Of a stretch of 22,173 bases of DNA, positions 6,704 to 15,027 are shown in pieces. This stretch comes from a virus: the IMG/VR virus record IMGVR_UViG_3300021963_000723, positions 1 through 22,173 of that record. The stretch is one strand, 5' to 3'. The notes under the pieces were generated by a model. That model was not told the origin of the DNA and did not search any database. It worked only from the letters and a program-made list of their open reading frames with translations. The first letter of the stretch is position 1. Each line of letters opens with the position of its first letter. The position numbers and the translations under genes are program-made.

Positions 6704-7630
6704 CTAAAATTCTACATTTTCATATGCTTCTTCTGGATTAATAATATTCCTATCTACTAAAGGATCTAAAGGAATTAGCAAGGTTTTTGATACTGTCTGT
6801 TTAAGGTTTGCTTGAATACTTTCGTAAGTGCCCCAATACGTATCAGAAGTATCGTCTCCTGGTGGTAAGTATTGATATGTGTTATATCCAGCAGCTTCTG
6901 CTATAGAATAAATTTCACTTCTCAATAAGACTCTGTCCCAAATTGCAAAGTGTCCTAAACTTATATTAAATCCAGGTCTATCATCCCAGATTGTGTTTAT
7001 GTAAAACGTAGTTACGCCACTACCGTCCGTAGGATAGTCTACTATACCTGTAAATCTTAAAACACCATTTACATAAATTTTTTCTTTAACTATGCCCGAA
7101 ATTTCATCCGGGCCTCTCGTAATAGCTATATGGTATACTGTGTTTGAAGAGTAGAAATTTCCAGGGTATATTACGCCATAAGTGTTTACTGAATCAATTC
7201 CAGTGCCCGATTCAGAGAGAGTAGAAATATATCTTTCGTTTGGGGCGGTAAATCTTAAAGAAGTTTGGACGTTGCTATTAGAACTCGCGTCACCAAACGC
7301 ACCTAAAGTGTAAATATACGGGGCAAGAGTATAGTCATTAAAATCTGCCTTCATTTTCATTAAAAAACTAACAGAAGTTGTTGTTGTGGGAACAGTAAAG
7401 TTACCTTTAGATGCAGTTCCTTTCCCATCTGTGCCAAATGTAATAAATCTTGCAGCGTCTCCAATAATTAATTCGTCATTGGCTAATGTATAAGTGCCTG
7501 ATAAAGAAATTGCTCCAGTTGTAGCAGTACCATTCTGAGGAATTGTGGTACCGCTTGTCTGGTTCATTTTCCAATAAATTTCTGGACTTAATCCATTTAT
7601 TGTAGATTCTACTAACGCATTAGATGGCAT
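6704..7630 (-). CDS. LamG/concanavalin A-like lectin-domain virion protein
   Basis: 308 residues. A beta-rich jelly-roll of the LamG/ConA-like type fills about residues 10-245. It opens with P-E-I-Y-W-K-M-N and ends with the typical G-H-F-A-I-W-D-R-V-L-L-x-S-E-I-Y-x-I-A-E-A-A strand-helix signature. The C-terminal ~60 residues are a separate tail with YESIQANLKQTV. Such domains bind carbohydrate, and in phages they often sit on the head or fibres. No signal peptide. It is the last gene of a five-gene cassette between portal gp20 and gp67 that T4 lacks. The virion location is inference from position and late transcription. Confidence 0.75.
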   Translation of the reverse strand: MPSNALVESTINGLSPEIYWKMNQTSGTTIPQNGTATTGAISLSGTYTLANDELIIGDAARFITFGTDGKGTASKGNFTVPTTTTSVSFLMKMKADFNDYTLAPYIYTLGAFGDASSNSNVQTSLRFTAPNERYISTLSESGTGIDSVNTYGVIYPGNFYSSNTVYHIAITRGPDEISGIVKEKIYVNGVLRFTGIVDYPTDGSGVTTFYINTIWDDRPGFNISLGHFAIWDRVLLRSEIYSIAEAAGYNTYQYLPPGDDTSDTYWGTYESIQANLKQTVSKTLLIPLDPLVDRNIINPEEAYENVEF

Positions 7631-7632
7631 TG

Positions 7633-8661
7633 TTAACCCGTCTGCATAGCAACACCGAAGCCAGTGCCACAGTGGAAAAATGTATATGAATCCCCATTAA
7701 CGTCAATGTTATCGCCCGTAGCTGCAATATCCGGGGCGGTCCAATATATTGGAACAATACCGGTTATAAACTGAACTGGATAACCTAAACTTCCCATATG
7801 AACAAACACAGGAGAAACTTGATATCTAGGAAGGCCTTGTGTATTAATTGATGTTTGTCTTGCAGTAATTGTTGATTGTGCAAAATATCCAGTATTCAAA
7901 AGCATTCCTGATGTGGGATCATGAACTCCACTATTCACACCAGTGTTTACGTTATACACGTTAAACGCTGCTGCCATAATTGAGTTGTCTTGAGTTATCG
8001 TGTAATTTGTAGGCGCAAGAATTGCTTGTCTTGTAACAATACTAGAGTTACAATGGTTGTACTGTACAAACGGAGCAGTTCCGTAAAAGGTGTGTACATC
8101 AGTCTGTGATGTTTCCCAAACCGCAGACAACCCTCTTTGTTCATTAATAAGAGTTATGTGTCTTTCATTTGCAATCAAATGAATAATATCCCCAGCAGCA
8201 CAACGAGTGCTAATGTTTGTCCCTTCGTTGACTGTTTCTGTATTGGGCCAGAATCCTCTAGGACCTTCGTTTGTTAGTACACCTTGGTCAGTTGCTCCTG
8301 AAGCACCAGTTAAGGCAAAGTGTGTGCTAGTAGTAACACTGTTTCGCCAAACAATATTTAAGGCTATGTATTTTAATACTGATGGGTCATAATCTGTCGG
8401 CGCGCTAAAAACCAAATTAAAATGAGTATTGGTTGTTGGTAGTGCTGCACCTGCGGCTGCGATTGAAGGTCTATCGTCGGCATTGACACTACCAACATAA
8501 GTCCATCCTGCCGGAGTGTCATCTACTATAATTGAAGAAACTGAGCTAAAAGCTTCTAATAAAGAGGTGGACGGAGTCGCACTAGTAATTAACCTTCCAA
8601 TGTCCCGCATGGCTCTGTATGCCATAATTGACGATCCACCTACAACCAGTTTCGCGTACAT
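7633..8661 (-). CDS. putative structural/surface protein, 342 aa
   Basis: Beta-rich protein with Thr, Ser and Asn-rich strands and no membrane segment. The C-terminal block ends YTFFHCGTGFGVAMQTG, an ending I recognise from virion proteins of aquatic T4-like phages; the function is not known. An open frame continues upstream to a TTG at 8703, but I take the ATG at 8661. It has GGAGAA five bases upstream and comes directly after the 70-aa gene stop, whereas the TTG start would overlap that gene by about 40 bases. The N-terminus (KLVVGGSSIMAYRAMRDI) is helical and may be an anchor. Confidence 0.7.
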   Translation of the reverse strand: MYAKLVVGGSSIMAYRAMRDIGRLITSATPSTSLLEAFSSVSSIIVDDTPAGWTYVGSVNADDRPSIAAAGAALPTTNTHFNLVFSAPTDYDPSVLKYIALNIVWRNSVTTSTHFALTGASGATDQGVLTNEGPRGFWPNTETVNEGTNISTRCAAGDIIHLIANERHITLINEQRGLSAVWETSQTDVHTFYGTAPFVQYNHCNSSIVTRQAILAPTNYTITQDNSIMAAAFNVYNVNTGVNSGVHDPTSGMLLNTGYFAQSTITARQTSINTQGLPRYQVSPVFVHMGSLGYPVQFITGIVPIYWTAPDIAATGDNIDVNGDSYTFFHCGTGFGVAMQTG

Positions 8662-8662
8662 A

Positions 8663-8875
8663 TTATTCTCCGATATTTTCTGTAGGAGTATAGAACAATT
8701 CAACTTGAGAATGGTTTGGATTTACTTCACAGATGAAGTAAATATCTTTTTCGCTCATAACGTAATTATAACTCAAGGATTGTGAAAACAATATCTGTTC
8801 CAAATCGGATCTCTTTCCATTATAGTGATAAATGGTTCTATTTCCAAATATATTTATTAATTCTTCTAATGACAT
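8663..8875 (-). CDS. hypothetical protein, 70 aa
   Basis: I do not recognise this family. It is a compact acidic protein with no membrane helix: an N-terminal helix (SLEELINIF) followed by alternating strand-like parts. It lies three bases after the preceding gene and two bases before the ATG of the next, in the direction of all late genes here, so it is probably real. It could be a chaperone or small partner for one of the flanking surface proteins, but there is no direct evidence. Confidence 0.65.
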   Translation of the reverse strand: MSLEELINIFGNRTIYHYNGKRSDLEQILFSQSLSYNYVMSEKDIYFICEVNPNHSQVELFYTPTENIGE

Positions 8876-8878
8876 GGT

Positions 8879-9364
8879 TTATCCAAAGAATGATGTTGTT
8901 ACTGTGAGTCCATGCCCAGGCTTCGACGAGCCTGTAGCTGTAACATCGTAGAATAAAGAATCCGTTGATGTTATATTAAAGGAAACCGAAGTCGATGAAG
9001 CTGTAGTGCCCGTACCTAAAGAAAATGTTCCAAGGGTTGACTCTGCTCCTGCGGCTGTTACTTTTCTTAATCTAACAGTTATGCCACTTCCTGTTGGTGC
9101 TGCTGTGACTCCTATACGTCCTGATCTATCAAGCACTGTTAGAGAAACACCATTGATAAGAACGTTTCTGCCAAAATTAATAGGTTTATTTCCATTTACA
9201 ACAACAACGTTTCTTCCTGGGGATGTAATAGTAGTCTTTAATATTTTAGGAGACACACCTGCAGAAATATTAGATGGCGTTGCATTAGCTATGTTATCAA
9301 TGTTTGAATACACTGTGCCTGTTGTGTTATCTATGAGAAATTTTCTTGTTCTTCTAGCCATCAT
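8879..9364 (-). CDS. beta-rich putative virion protein, 161 aa
   Basis: 161 residues, Thr/Ser/Gly-rich, predicted almost wholly beta, with an N-terminal basic tag (MMARRTRKF). The second half (SGITVRLRKVTAAGAE through SLFYDVTATG) looks like an immunoglobulin-like or carbohydrate-binding sandwich. The ATG overlaps the collagen gene stop (TAATG), so it is probably made together with the collagen-like fibre and may cap or attach it. The next codon is also ATG. No family can be named. Confidence 0.65.
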   Translation of the reverse strand: MMARRTRKFLIDNTTGTVYSNIDNIANATPSNISAGVSPKILKTTITSPGRNVVVVNGNKPINFGRNVLINGVSLTVLDRSGRIGVTAAPTGSGITVRLRKVTAAGAESTLGTFSLGTGTTASSTSVSFNITSTDSLFYDVTATGSSKPGHGLTVTTSFFG

Positions 9365-10977
9365 TAAACCTCTATAGTCTGTACAACAGCTTTCCAGTCA
9401 ATTGTATGACCAGATACACCTGTTACATAAACGTTTACTGAATTGTTTGTATCGTCGGCTCTAACGTCAACTAGATAACCAGCATTTGTTCTTGCAACAA
9501 CAACTTCATATACTGAGCCAATGTCGGTAACAACTCCTGCACTATTTGCAGCTACGCCTCTTACTTCAAACATAGCATAGTCGCCCTGTGTGTCAGTTCG
9601 TCTTGCAGCAATTTGTACAATGTAATTAACTGATGTGTTTGTCGCCACTGCAATTCTAGTAGTACCACCAACTAGCAATTCGGTTTCAGTGTTATTATTA
9701 GTAGTGGTAGTCAACAGATACTGGTTTGAGAATACATTAGATCCGCTAGATCCCGTATAACCAATAGACCCTTGCGAACCTGTATAACCTATTACGGTTG
9801 ATGCAGAACCTGTGAAGCCTATATTACCTTGCGAGCCTGTATAACCTATTACGGTTGATGCAGACCCTGTAAAGCCTATATTACCTTGCGAGCCTTGAGA
9901 ACCTGTGAAGCCAACATCACCTTGAGACCCTTGCGAGCCTGTAAAGCCTATATTACCTTGCGAGCCTGTATAACCTATAACGGTTGATGCAGAACCTGTA
10001 AAGCCTATACTGCCTTGTGATCCCGTATATCCTATATTACCTTGCGAGCCTTGTGATCCAGTGTAGCCGACCACAGTTGATGCAGACCCTGTAAATCCAA
10101 TAACACCCTGAGAGCCCGTATAACCAATAACTGTTGACGCAGATCCAGTGAAACCGGTTGCACCTCGTGAACCTGTATAGCCTTCACCTGTAGATCCATT
10201 ACTAGAGGAACCGCCCAGTTCATTTATTAGCTTAACAACATCATTTTTACCAAGACCGCCGCCTCCTATAGATGCTAACGATTTATTAACATTGGATCGC
10301 CATCTGTTAAAATCATCTTGGGCTTTGGCAACACCCTTTTCAACGATAGGTATAATGTCTGGTATTACAGCATCTTTACCAGGTGGCCCTTGGTCGCCTT
10401 TATCGCCTTTATCACCCTTTGGTCCTTGCAGACCATCTTTTCCATCACGCCCGTCTTTACCATCAGTGCCATCTCGGCCGTCATTGCCCTGATCACCTTT
10501 GTCACCTTTTGGACCTTGGGCGCCATCAATTCCATTTAAACCGTTGGATCCATCTCGACCGTTTTTACCATCATCGCCTTTTGGACCTCGATCACCTTTG
10601 TCACCCTTAGCACCATTATATCCATTGATGCCGTCCTTGCCAGGATCGCCCTTATCGCCCTTTAGACCATCCTTACCATCAACGCCGTCCCGGCCGTCTT
10701 TACCATCAACACCATTACGTCCATTCTCACCAGGATCGCCCTTATCACCCTGACGTCCTGGAGCTCCAGGATCACCCTTATCTCCTTTATCGCCCTTGAT
10801 GCCACGGGGGCCATCTTTACCATCACGACCATTGGAGCCATCGCGGCCAGATGCACCGCGATCGCCCTTAGGACCAGGAATAGATTCAATTAAGGGAGTT
10901 TCTTTAAGCTGATCAATCTCTTCGAAGACCTTCTTAAAGTTAAGGGCTACGAGAGCATCGCTGATGGATTTATCCAT
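9364..10977 (-). CDS. collagen-like fibre protein
   Basis: 537 residues in five parts. Residues 1-34 are helical (FKKVFEEIDQL), possibly an anchor or trimer starter. Residues 35-202 are about 56 unbroken Gly-X-Y triplets rich in Lys, Asp and Arg (GPKGDRG, GKDGRDG). Residues 203-264 are a helical then Gly/Ser linker. Residues 265-413 are a second, uncharged Gly-X-Y stretch (GYTGSQG, GFTGSAS) broken several times by the insert SASTVI or SASTVV. Residues 417-537 are a beta-rich C-terminal head. The protein should trimerise into a long thin fibre ending in a globular domain. Collagen-like repeats are common in phage virion fibres; location on head or neck is inference from its place after portal gp20. 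Confidence 0.85.
   Translation of the reverse strand: MDKSISDALVALNFKKVFEEIDQLKETPLIESIPGPKGDRGASGRDGSNGRDGKDGPRGIKGDKGDKGDPGAPGRQGDKGDPGENGRNGVDGKDGRDGVDGKDGLKGDKGDPGKDGINGYNGAKGDKGDRGPKGDDGKNGRDGSNGLNGIDGAQGPKGDKGDQGNDGRDGTDGKDGRDGKDGLQGPKGDKGDKGDQGPPGKDAVIPDIIPIVEKGVAKAQDDFNRWRSNVNKSLASIGGGGLGKNDVVKLINELGGSSSNGSTGEGYTGSRGATGFTGSASTVIGYTGSQGVIGFTGSASTVVGYTGSQGSQGNIGYTGSQGSIGFTGSASTVIGYTGSQGNIGFTGSQGSQGDVGFTGSQGSQGNIGFTGSASTVIGYTGSQGNIGFTGSASTVIGYTGSQGSIGYTGSSGSNVFSNQYLLTTTTNNNTETELLVGGTTRIAVATNTSVNYIVQIAARRTDTQGDYAMFEVRGVAANSAGVVTDIGSVYEVVVARTNAGYLVDVRADDTNNSVNVYVTGVSGHTIDWKAVVQTIEV
9739..10185 (-). repeat. second collagen-like domain, GYTGSQG/GFTGSASTVI repeats
   Basis: Codes residues 265-413 of the collagen-like protein. 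Uncharged Gly-X-Y triplets with Tyr/Phe-Thr and Ser-Gln in the X-Y sites, interrupted at intervals by SASTVI, which shifts the triplet register by one residue. Confidence 0.85.
9779..9892 (-). repeat. 57-base tandem direct repeat, two near-identical copies
   Basis: Copies at 9779-9835 and 9836-9892 differ at two bases. A third related copy starts near 9965. Each unit codes 19 residues of the GYTGSQG/GFTGSASTVI domain. The near identity at DNA level suggests recent duplication and possible copy-number change by recombination. Confidence 0.8.
10372..10875 (-). repeat. first collagen-like domain, charged Gly-X-Y triplets
   Basis: Codes residues 35-202 with Gly at every third position and no break. 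Triplets are dominated by GDK, GKD, GRD, GPK and GDP. The DNA is repetitive but more diverged than the second domain. Confidence 0.85.
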
Positions 10978-10985
10978 AACAAACC

Positions 10986-12611
10986 TTATCTGTTAAGATT
11001 TTCAGTCAACGACTTTAACACTTGAAGCTCTGCATCATCTTTTGCAAATGACATTTCTTCTGTTTGTACTGGAGCTTGTCTTTGTGGAAGCTGAGGTGCA
11101 TTCTGTTCACCAGGCTGAATAATGCTATCATATTCACCTTGGCGACCTTCAACATCCATTTGTTTCTTCATTTGTTTAATGTTGTCGTCATCCATATGTA
11201 GCACGTTCTTCATTACCCATTCTCTGGAGAAGTATGTGCCAACATACTGTTGGATCTCATCCATAAGCTGCAGGCGGCCCATTAGAAGTTCGTTATTCTT
11301 TAGCTCTGTGAAATGGTTGTCGCGAGCATAGTCAACAACAATATCATTTTTCCATTCATCCCAATCCTCTTGAGTGATAATCTGCTTGAGGATTAATTGC
11401 TTCTTGAGAATGTTGTAGAATAGGTGGTTAAACTTTGAACGAAGTCTGTCAATAAACTTTTGGAATGACAATTCATCTCTGGAGATTTCTGTAGAACGGC
11501 CAAGAGAGAATTGCGCTTCCTGTTCCAATCTATTGATAGGAACGTTAAGAGATCTGTAGAGTCTCTTCTGGAAGTAAATGATGTCTTCAATCTGGCCGAG
11601 GTTTTCACCACCAGCTAGAGTTGTAATCTCTGTTCCTCTGCCACCCTCACGACGTGGGAGCCAGAAGTCTTCAAGCATTGACATATGCTTACGGTCGTCT
11701 CTGATAGCACCAGTCTCAGCATCATAAACCAACTTGTTACGATACTTGGCCATAATGCCTTTCATATATTCTTCCGCTTTACCCTTTGGAAGGTTGCCAA
11801 CATCGATATAGAAGATGCGGCGTTCAGGAGCACGAGCAAGACGATAGATGACCAGTGAGTCTTCCATCATACGAAGCTGGTTGATAGGCTTTAGAGCCTT
11901 TTGTAGGTGTGATACAACCTTTTGACGATTCTCATCGAGTAGGCCAGATGTAACATAACTAACAGAGTCAGCGCTGAGCTTAACGCCAGTGTTTGTTTGA
12001 CCAGGCTTATCTTGATAGATGTAGAACTCATCCACTTTCTCGATAATGGATGCGCCAGTCTGCTGATCTTTTTTCTTTTGGATCTGCTTTACTTTGCGAA
12101 CCTTGGCAGCATCGATAGGACGGATCTCTTGGATACCAGCTTTGAGGTTCTTCTCGTCAACCACAAGATGATGATACATTCTTCCGTCGATATACCAACG
12201 CTTGAACATATCGTGGCCCATTTCTTGGAATGCCATCATTGAAACAATGTTGTCAAATTCCTCAGTCATAGCCTTTTTAATATTGTCAGGAGCTTTTACC
12301 TTATCAAGAACAAGAGTCACAGACTGTTCGTTCTCATTAGATACAATTGCTTCATTGACAATATTTTCAATCGCGCCATCAACTTCTGGATGGGTTGATA
12401 CTGCTCTGTATTGTTTAATTAACTGATGATCATCTTTAACGTTAGTATCACCATTAATATCAACATATGTTCCGTAGTGAGCAGCAGAAGCTGTCACATA
12501 GCCCGCACCATCTTCATCGACGGGTGGAACAATTGATGGTAGTAATGGTTTCTCAGTACGTGTAGCACGCTTAATCTGAAAACCAAAAATATTTAAACCT
12601 TCATCAGCCAT
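10986..12611 (-). CDS. 20: gp20 portal protein
   Basis: 541 residues (T4: 524). Twelve copies form the head-tail connector, the site where the head starts and through which DNA passes. Family blocks are visible: Y-R-x-x-S-T-H-P-E-V-D-G-A-I-E-N-I-V-N-E near residue 70, R-W-Y-I-D-G-R-M-Y-H-H near 142, F-Y-I-D-V-G-N-L-P-K-G-K-A near 268, the M-L-E-D-F-W-L-P-R-R-E-G-G-R-G-T-E-I block near 313 and L-G-R-S-T-E-I-S-R-D near 368. AGGAA precedes the ATG. It follows gp19 after a strong hairpin, which may lower its output relative to the abundant sheath and tube proteins. Confidence 0.97.
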   Translation of the reverse strand: MADEGLNIFGFQIKRATRTEKPLLPSIVPPVDEDGAGYVTASAAHYGTYVDINGDTNVKDDHQLIKQYRAVSTHPEVDGAIENIVNEAIVSNENEQSVTLVLDKVKAPDNIKKAMTEEFDNIVSMMAFQEMGHDMFKRWYIDGRMYHHLVVDEKNLKAGIQEIRPIDAAKVRKVKQIQKKKDQQTGASIIEKVDEFYIYQDKPGQTNTGVKLSADSVSYVTSGLLDENRQKVVSHLQKALKPINQLRMMEDSLVIYRLARAPERRIFYIDVGNLPKGKAEEYMKGIMAKYRNKLVYDAETGAIRDDRKHMSMLEDFWLPRREGGRGTEITTLAGGENLGQIEDIIYFQKRLYRSLNVPINRLEQEAQFSLGRSTEISRDELSFQKFIDRLRSKFNHLFYNILKKQLILKQIITQEDWDEWKNDIVVDYARDNHFTELKNNELLMGRLQLMDEIQQYVGTYFSREWVMKNVLHMDDDNIKQMKKQMDVEGRQGEYDSIIQPGEQNAPQLPQRQAPVQTEEMSFAKDDAELQVLKSLTENLNR

Positions 12612-12630
12612 ATTAATTCCTAACTAGTGG

Positions 12631-12652
12631 GGGAAGGGCCGTAGCCCTTCCC
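12631..12652 (-). promoter_or_regulatory. stable hairpin between gp19 and gp20 (UACG loop)
   Basis: In the minus-strand transcript GGGAAGGGC, loop UACG, GCCCUUCCC: nine perfect pairs closing a C(UNCG)G-type tetraloop. It starts about ten bases past the gp19 stop. There is no U-run after it on the minus strand, so it is not a standard terminator; it may protect the gp18-gp19 message 3' end or act as a partial attenuator. Confidence 0.75.
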
Positions 12653-12662
12653 TATATTTAGA

Positions 12663-13190
12663 TTAGCTAGTTGTATTGGATTCCCAGTACTGAACTTGGA
12701 ATTCTACTGTGAATCTTTCAATTTCATTAGCTGTTGCATAACTTAGATCAATCTGTGATACAGCTGTTGGGAAGCAACCACGGAAGTTATACTTCTTAAT
12801 TGACTTGCCATCTTTATCAAGCTGATCAACAATCAAGTCAGCCTGGTAGTCAACTGGATTAACTAGACCTGTGTTGCTTGAATGACCGTTGATACCATTC
12901 ATCCAACGTTCCATAGCATTACGGATTTGGAAGTCTGTATCGTTGATGATAGTTACTGTCCAGTTATCGAATGTACGATCACCGGCAATTTTAAGCTCAC
13001 GACCACGGAAAGGGATTGTGATTGGAGCGATGTTGGAAGCTGGAAGGGCTGCTGCTTCGCAAAGGAACGATGTCAATTCAACATCACCACCAGCATATCC
13101 TGGAAAGTTGATTGTTGCTTTGAACAGGTTAGCGCGAGCACCACCACCTCTTAGCTTTGACTTGAAGTCATCTACGCCTAGATTAGCCAT
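12663..13190 (-). CDS. 19: gp19 tail tube protein
   Basis: 175 residues (T4: 163). Hexamer rings of this protein form the inner tube through which DNA is ejected. It has an N-terminal arm, a conserved A-N-L-F-K-A-T-I-N-F-P block, IPFRGRELKIAGDR around 79-92, a W-x-V-T-I-I-N-D strand, and the final strand FTVEFQVQYWE. A strong AAGGAG ribosome-binding site lies eight bases before the ATG, fitting high output. It follows the sheath gene by 25 bases. A diverged paralogue is encoded at 1999-2496. Confidence 0.95.
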   Translation of the reverse strand: MANLGVDDFKSKLRGGGARANLFKATINFPGYAGGDVELTSFLCEAAALPASNIAPITIPFRGRELKIAGDRTFDNWTVTIINDTDFQIRNAMERWMNGINGHSSNTGLVNPVDYQADLIVDQLDKDGKSIKKYNFRGCFPTAVSQIDLSYATANEIERFTVEFQVQYWESNTTS

Positions 13191-13215
13191 TGTGTTATCT
13201 CCTTACTAGCGCCGA

Positions 13216-14955
13216 TTATACCAAGCCTACTACTTCTTCAAACTCAACACCTGTTCTTACAGCTACGAAGTTTAGAGTTACGTAGTTGATTGAACGTGCA
13301 GGCTTGATGAAGATGTTGGCAATGAATTCATTACGATCAATTACAGCTGGTGTATTGTTTGTTTCGTCGCAGACAACACGGAAGTCTGTGATACCACGGC
13401 GGCCCTGTACTTCACGTAGGAAAGGCTCGACAATGTTAACAAACTCGGCACGTGTGAACTCGTCGTTGAATTCAAACATTACGTTTCTTGCTGCGATTGA
13501 AATCGCTCTTTCAAGAACCAAGAACAAGCGACGAACGTTGATACGATCGAACGCAGATGGACGGCTCATGTGGGTCTTGTCACCAAATAGAAGCACACCA
13601 GATCCTGGAATGTTTGCAATTGGGTTGATACCAGCTTTGTAGAGAGTATCACGCTCAGCTTTAGTTGGTGAGTATGATAGAGCTGTAATACCCAAGTAAG
13701 CACCACGGCGCTGGCCAGCTGGTGAATACCATGGAGCATTGTTAAAGTCAGTTGCTGCCATAATACCAGCAGTAGAAGACGCTGCAGGAATAAACACATA
13801 CTGATCGTTATACTTATCGTAGACTTTTAGATAGTTGTTGTCTACAACAAGGTATGATGAGAAGGTAAAGGTGTTTCCTGTTGTTACTGCAGAAGTAACT
13901 GGAGTAGAGCTATTTACAACTGCTGAACGGTTTGGAGAGGTTACAACGATACAATCTTTACGGATGCTGCTAGCAATGGAGAGCATGTCGTTGACAACTG
14001 TTGTCTGGTTGCCCTGTGAAGCCATTCCAGGAGCAATCATAAAGTCAACTGTTAGAGTATCAACATCTTCAAAGACATCAAAACCGGTTGCATATTCAGC
14101 TGTTGTTAGAGTAGCAGAATCTGCGCCACCAACCATTGAGAAGTTGAACACGCCAGTTGCAGATGCAGAGTATGTTGTACCGCTAGCTGCTGTGCCAGCG
14201 TTTGTTAAATCTTGTAGGTCGTAGTCAAACTGTGCAAGCCAGACCCACTGAGACGAGTTGTTGATAACGTCTTTTGCATAGTTTGAAGAGCCATCTGAGG
14301 TCTTAGCATCTGATGCAAGAGATAGGTAAGCAAAGCGCTCCAACACCGTGTTTGGAGTACCAGTGATCGAACCATCTTCATCGACAACAACAATATGAAC
14401 TTCATCGCGAACACCGCTACGAGCTGATGCATAAGCAGAAGTGCCTGGTGCACCGTCGAACGAACCTTTATAAGTCCATCCGGTGAAGTATGCATCACCT
14501 GCCACTGCTGGGCATAGGGATACTTTTAGTGAGTTACCAAGAACGCCTGGATAACGTGCAATAAACGCACCAGCGTTGGTTCCACCAGCACTAAAAGAGT
14601 CAACCAAGGTCAACCAGTGATCGGAGTTGCGAACAGTGACGTTGGGCGCGCCTGCGTCATTGTTTGAAATAGAGTTGTATGCTGCTGCTGTAGCTTCACG
14701 CACAACATACATTGAATTGGAATACTTTAGGAAGTATGCGGCTGACAAGAAGTCAACAGCGGTGGTTGCGGTTGGGGTAGCAAACGTAGCAGCAAGACTC
14801 GCTTCTGTGTCGATGAGTGTTGCCTTACGAACTGGGCCCCAGCGGAAGTTTCCTACAAATGCGCCAGTTGTAGATTGAACGTTTGGCACAACGCCAGTTA
14901 GATCAATCTCTTTTACGACTACTGCAGGAGACTCAGAAGGAGAAAAAATTGCCAT
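13216..14955 (-). CDS. 18: gp18 contractile tail sheath protein
   Basis: 579 residues (T4: 659), forming the outer sheath whose contraction drives the tube into the host. The N-terminal MAIFSPSESPAVVVKEIDLT and T-G-A-F-V-G-N-F-R-W-G-P-V block, and the C-terminal domain with the R-A-I-S-I-A-A-R-N-x-M-F-E-F-N-D-E-F-T-R and F-R-V-V-C-D-E-T-N-N blocks, are typical of phage sheath proteins. The shorter length reflects a smaller variable protruding middle domain. AAAGGAAA precedes the ATG. It is the first gene of its operon, about 60 bases after a late promoter. Confidence 0.97.
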   Translation of the reverse strand: MAIFSPSESPAVVVKEIDLTGVVPNVQSTTGAFVGNFRWGPVRKATLIDTEASLAATFATPTATTAVDFLSAAYFLKYSNSMYVVREATAAAYNSISNNDAGAPNVTVRNSDHWLTLVDSFSAGGTNAGAFIARYPGVLGNSLKVSLCPAVAGDAYFTGWTYKGSFDGAPGTSAYASARSGVRDEVHIVVVDEDGSITGTPNTVLERFAYLSLASDAKTSDGSSNYAKDVINNSSQWVWLAQFDYDLQDLTNAGTAASGTTYSASATGVFNFSMVGGADSATLTTAEYATGFDVFEDVDTLTVDFMIAPGMASQGNQTTVVNDMLSIASSIRKDCIVVTSPNRSAVVNSSTPVTSAVTTGNTFTFSSYLVVDNNYLKVYDKYNDQYVFIPAASSTAGIMAATDFNNAPWYSPAGQRRGAYLGITALSYSPTKAERDTLYKAGINPIANIPGSGVLLFGDKTHMSRPSAFDRINVRRLFLVLERAISIAARNVMFEFNDEFTRAEFVNIVEPFLREVQGRRGITDFRVVCDETNNTPAVIDRNEFIANIFIKPARSINYVTLNFVAVRTGVEFEEVVGLV

Positions 14956-15013
14956 GACTCGTTTCCTTTTAGAGCTATATGATAAGGTTCATAATACGAA
15001 ATTCAATTATCAT

Positions 15014-15021
15014 TATTTATA
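15014..15021 (-). promoter_or_regulatory. T4-type late promoter for gp18-gp19-gp20 and the surface cassette
   Basis: Perfect TATAAATA on the minus strand, seven bases past the gp17 stop and about 60 bases before the gp18 ATG. No terminator is visible before it, so read-through from gp17 is possible too. Confidence 0.85.
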
Positions 15022-15027
15022 AGATCC

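Noticed and set aside
8661-8703. TTG start extending the 342-aa protein by 14 residues
   Set aside because: The ATG at 8661 has a good GGAGAA site and avoids a 40-base overlap with the 70-aa gene.
9739-10185. Regular repeats considered as a CRISPR array
   Set aside because: The repeats are in frame, lack unrelated spacers, and code a collagen-like domain.
10292-10753. Several plus-strand open frames rich in Pro, Ser and Leu
   Set aside because: They are the antisense of the Gly-X-Y codons of the collagen-like gene, which leave stop-free frames on the other strand; none has a ribosome-binding site or plausible protein composition.
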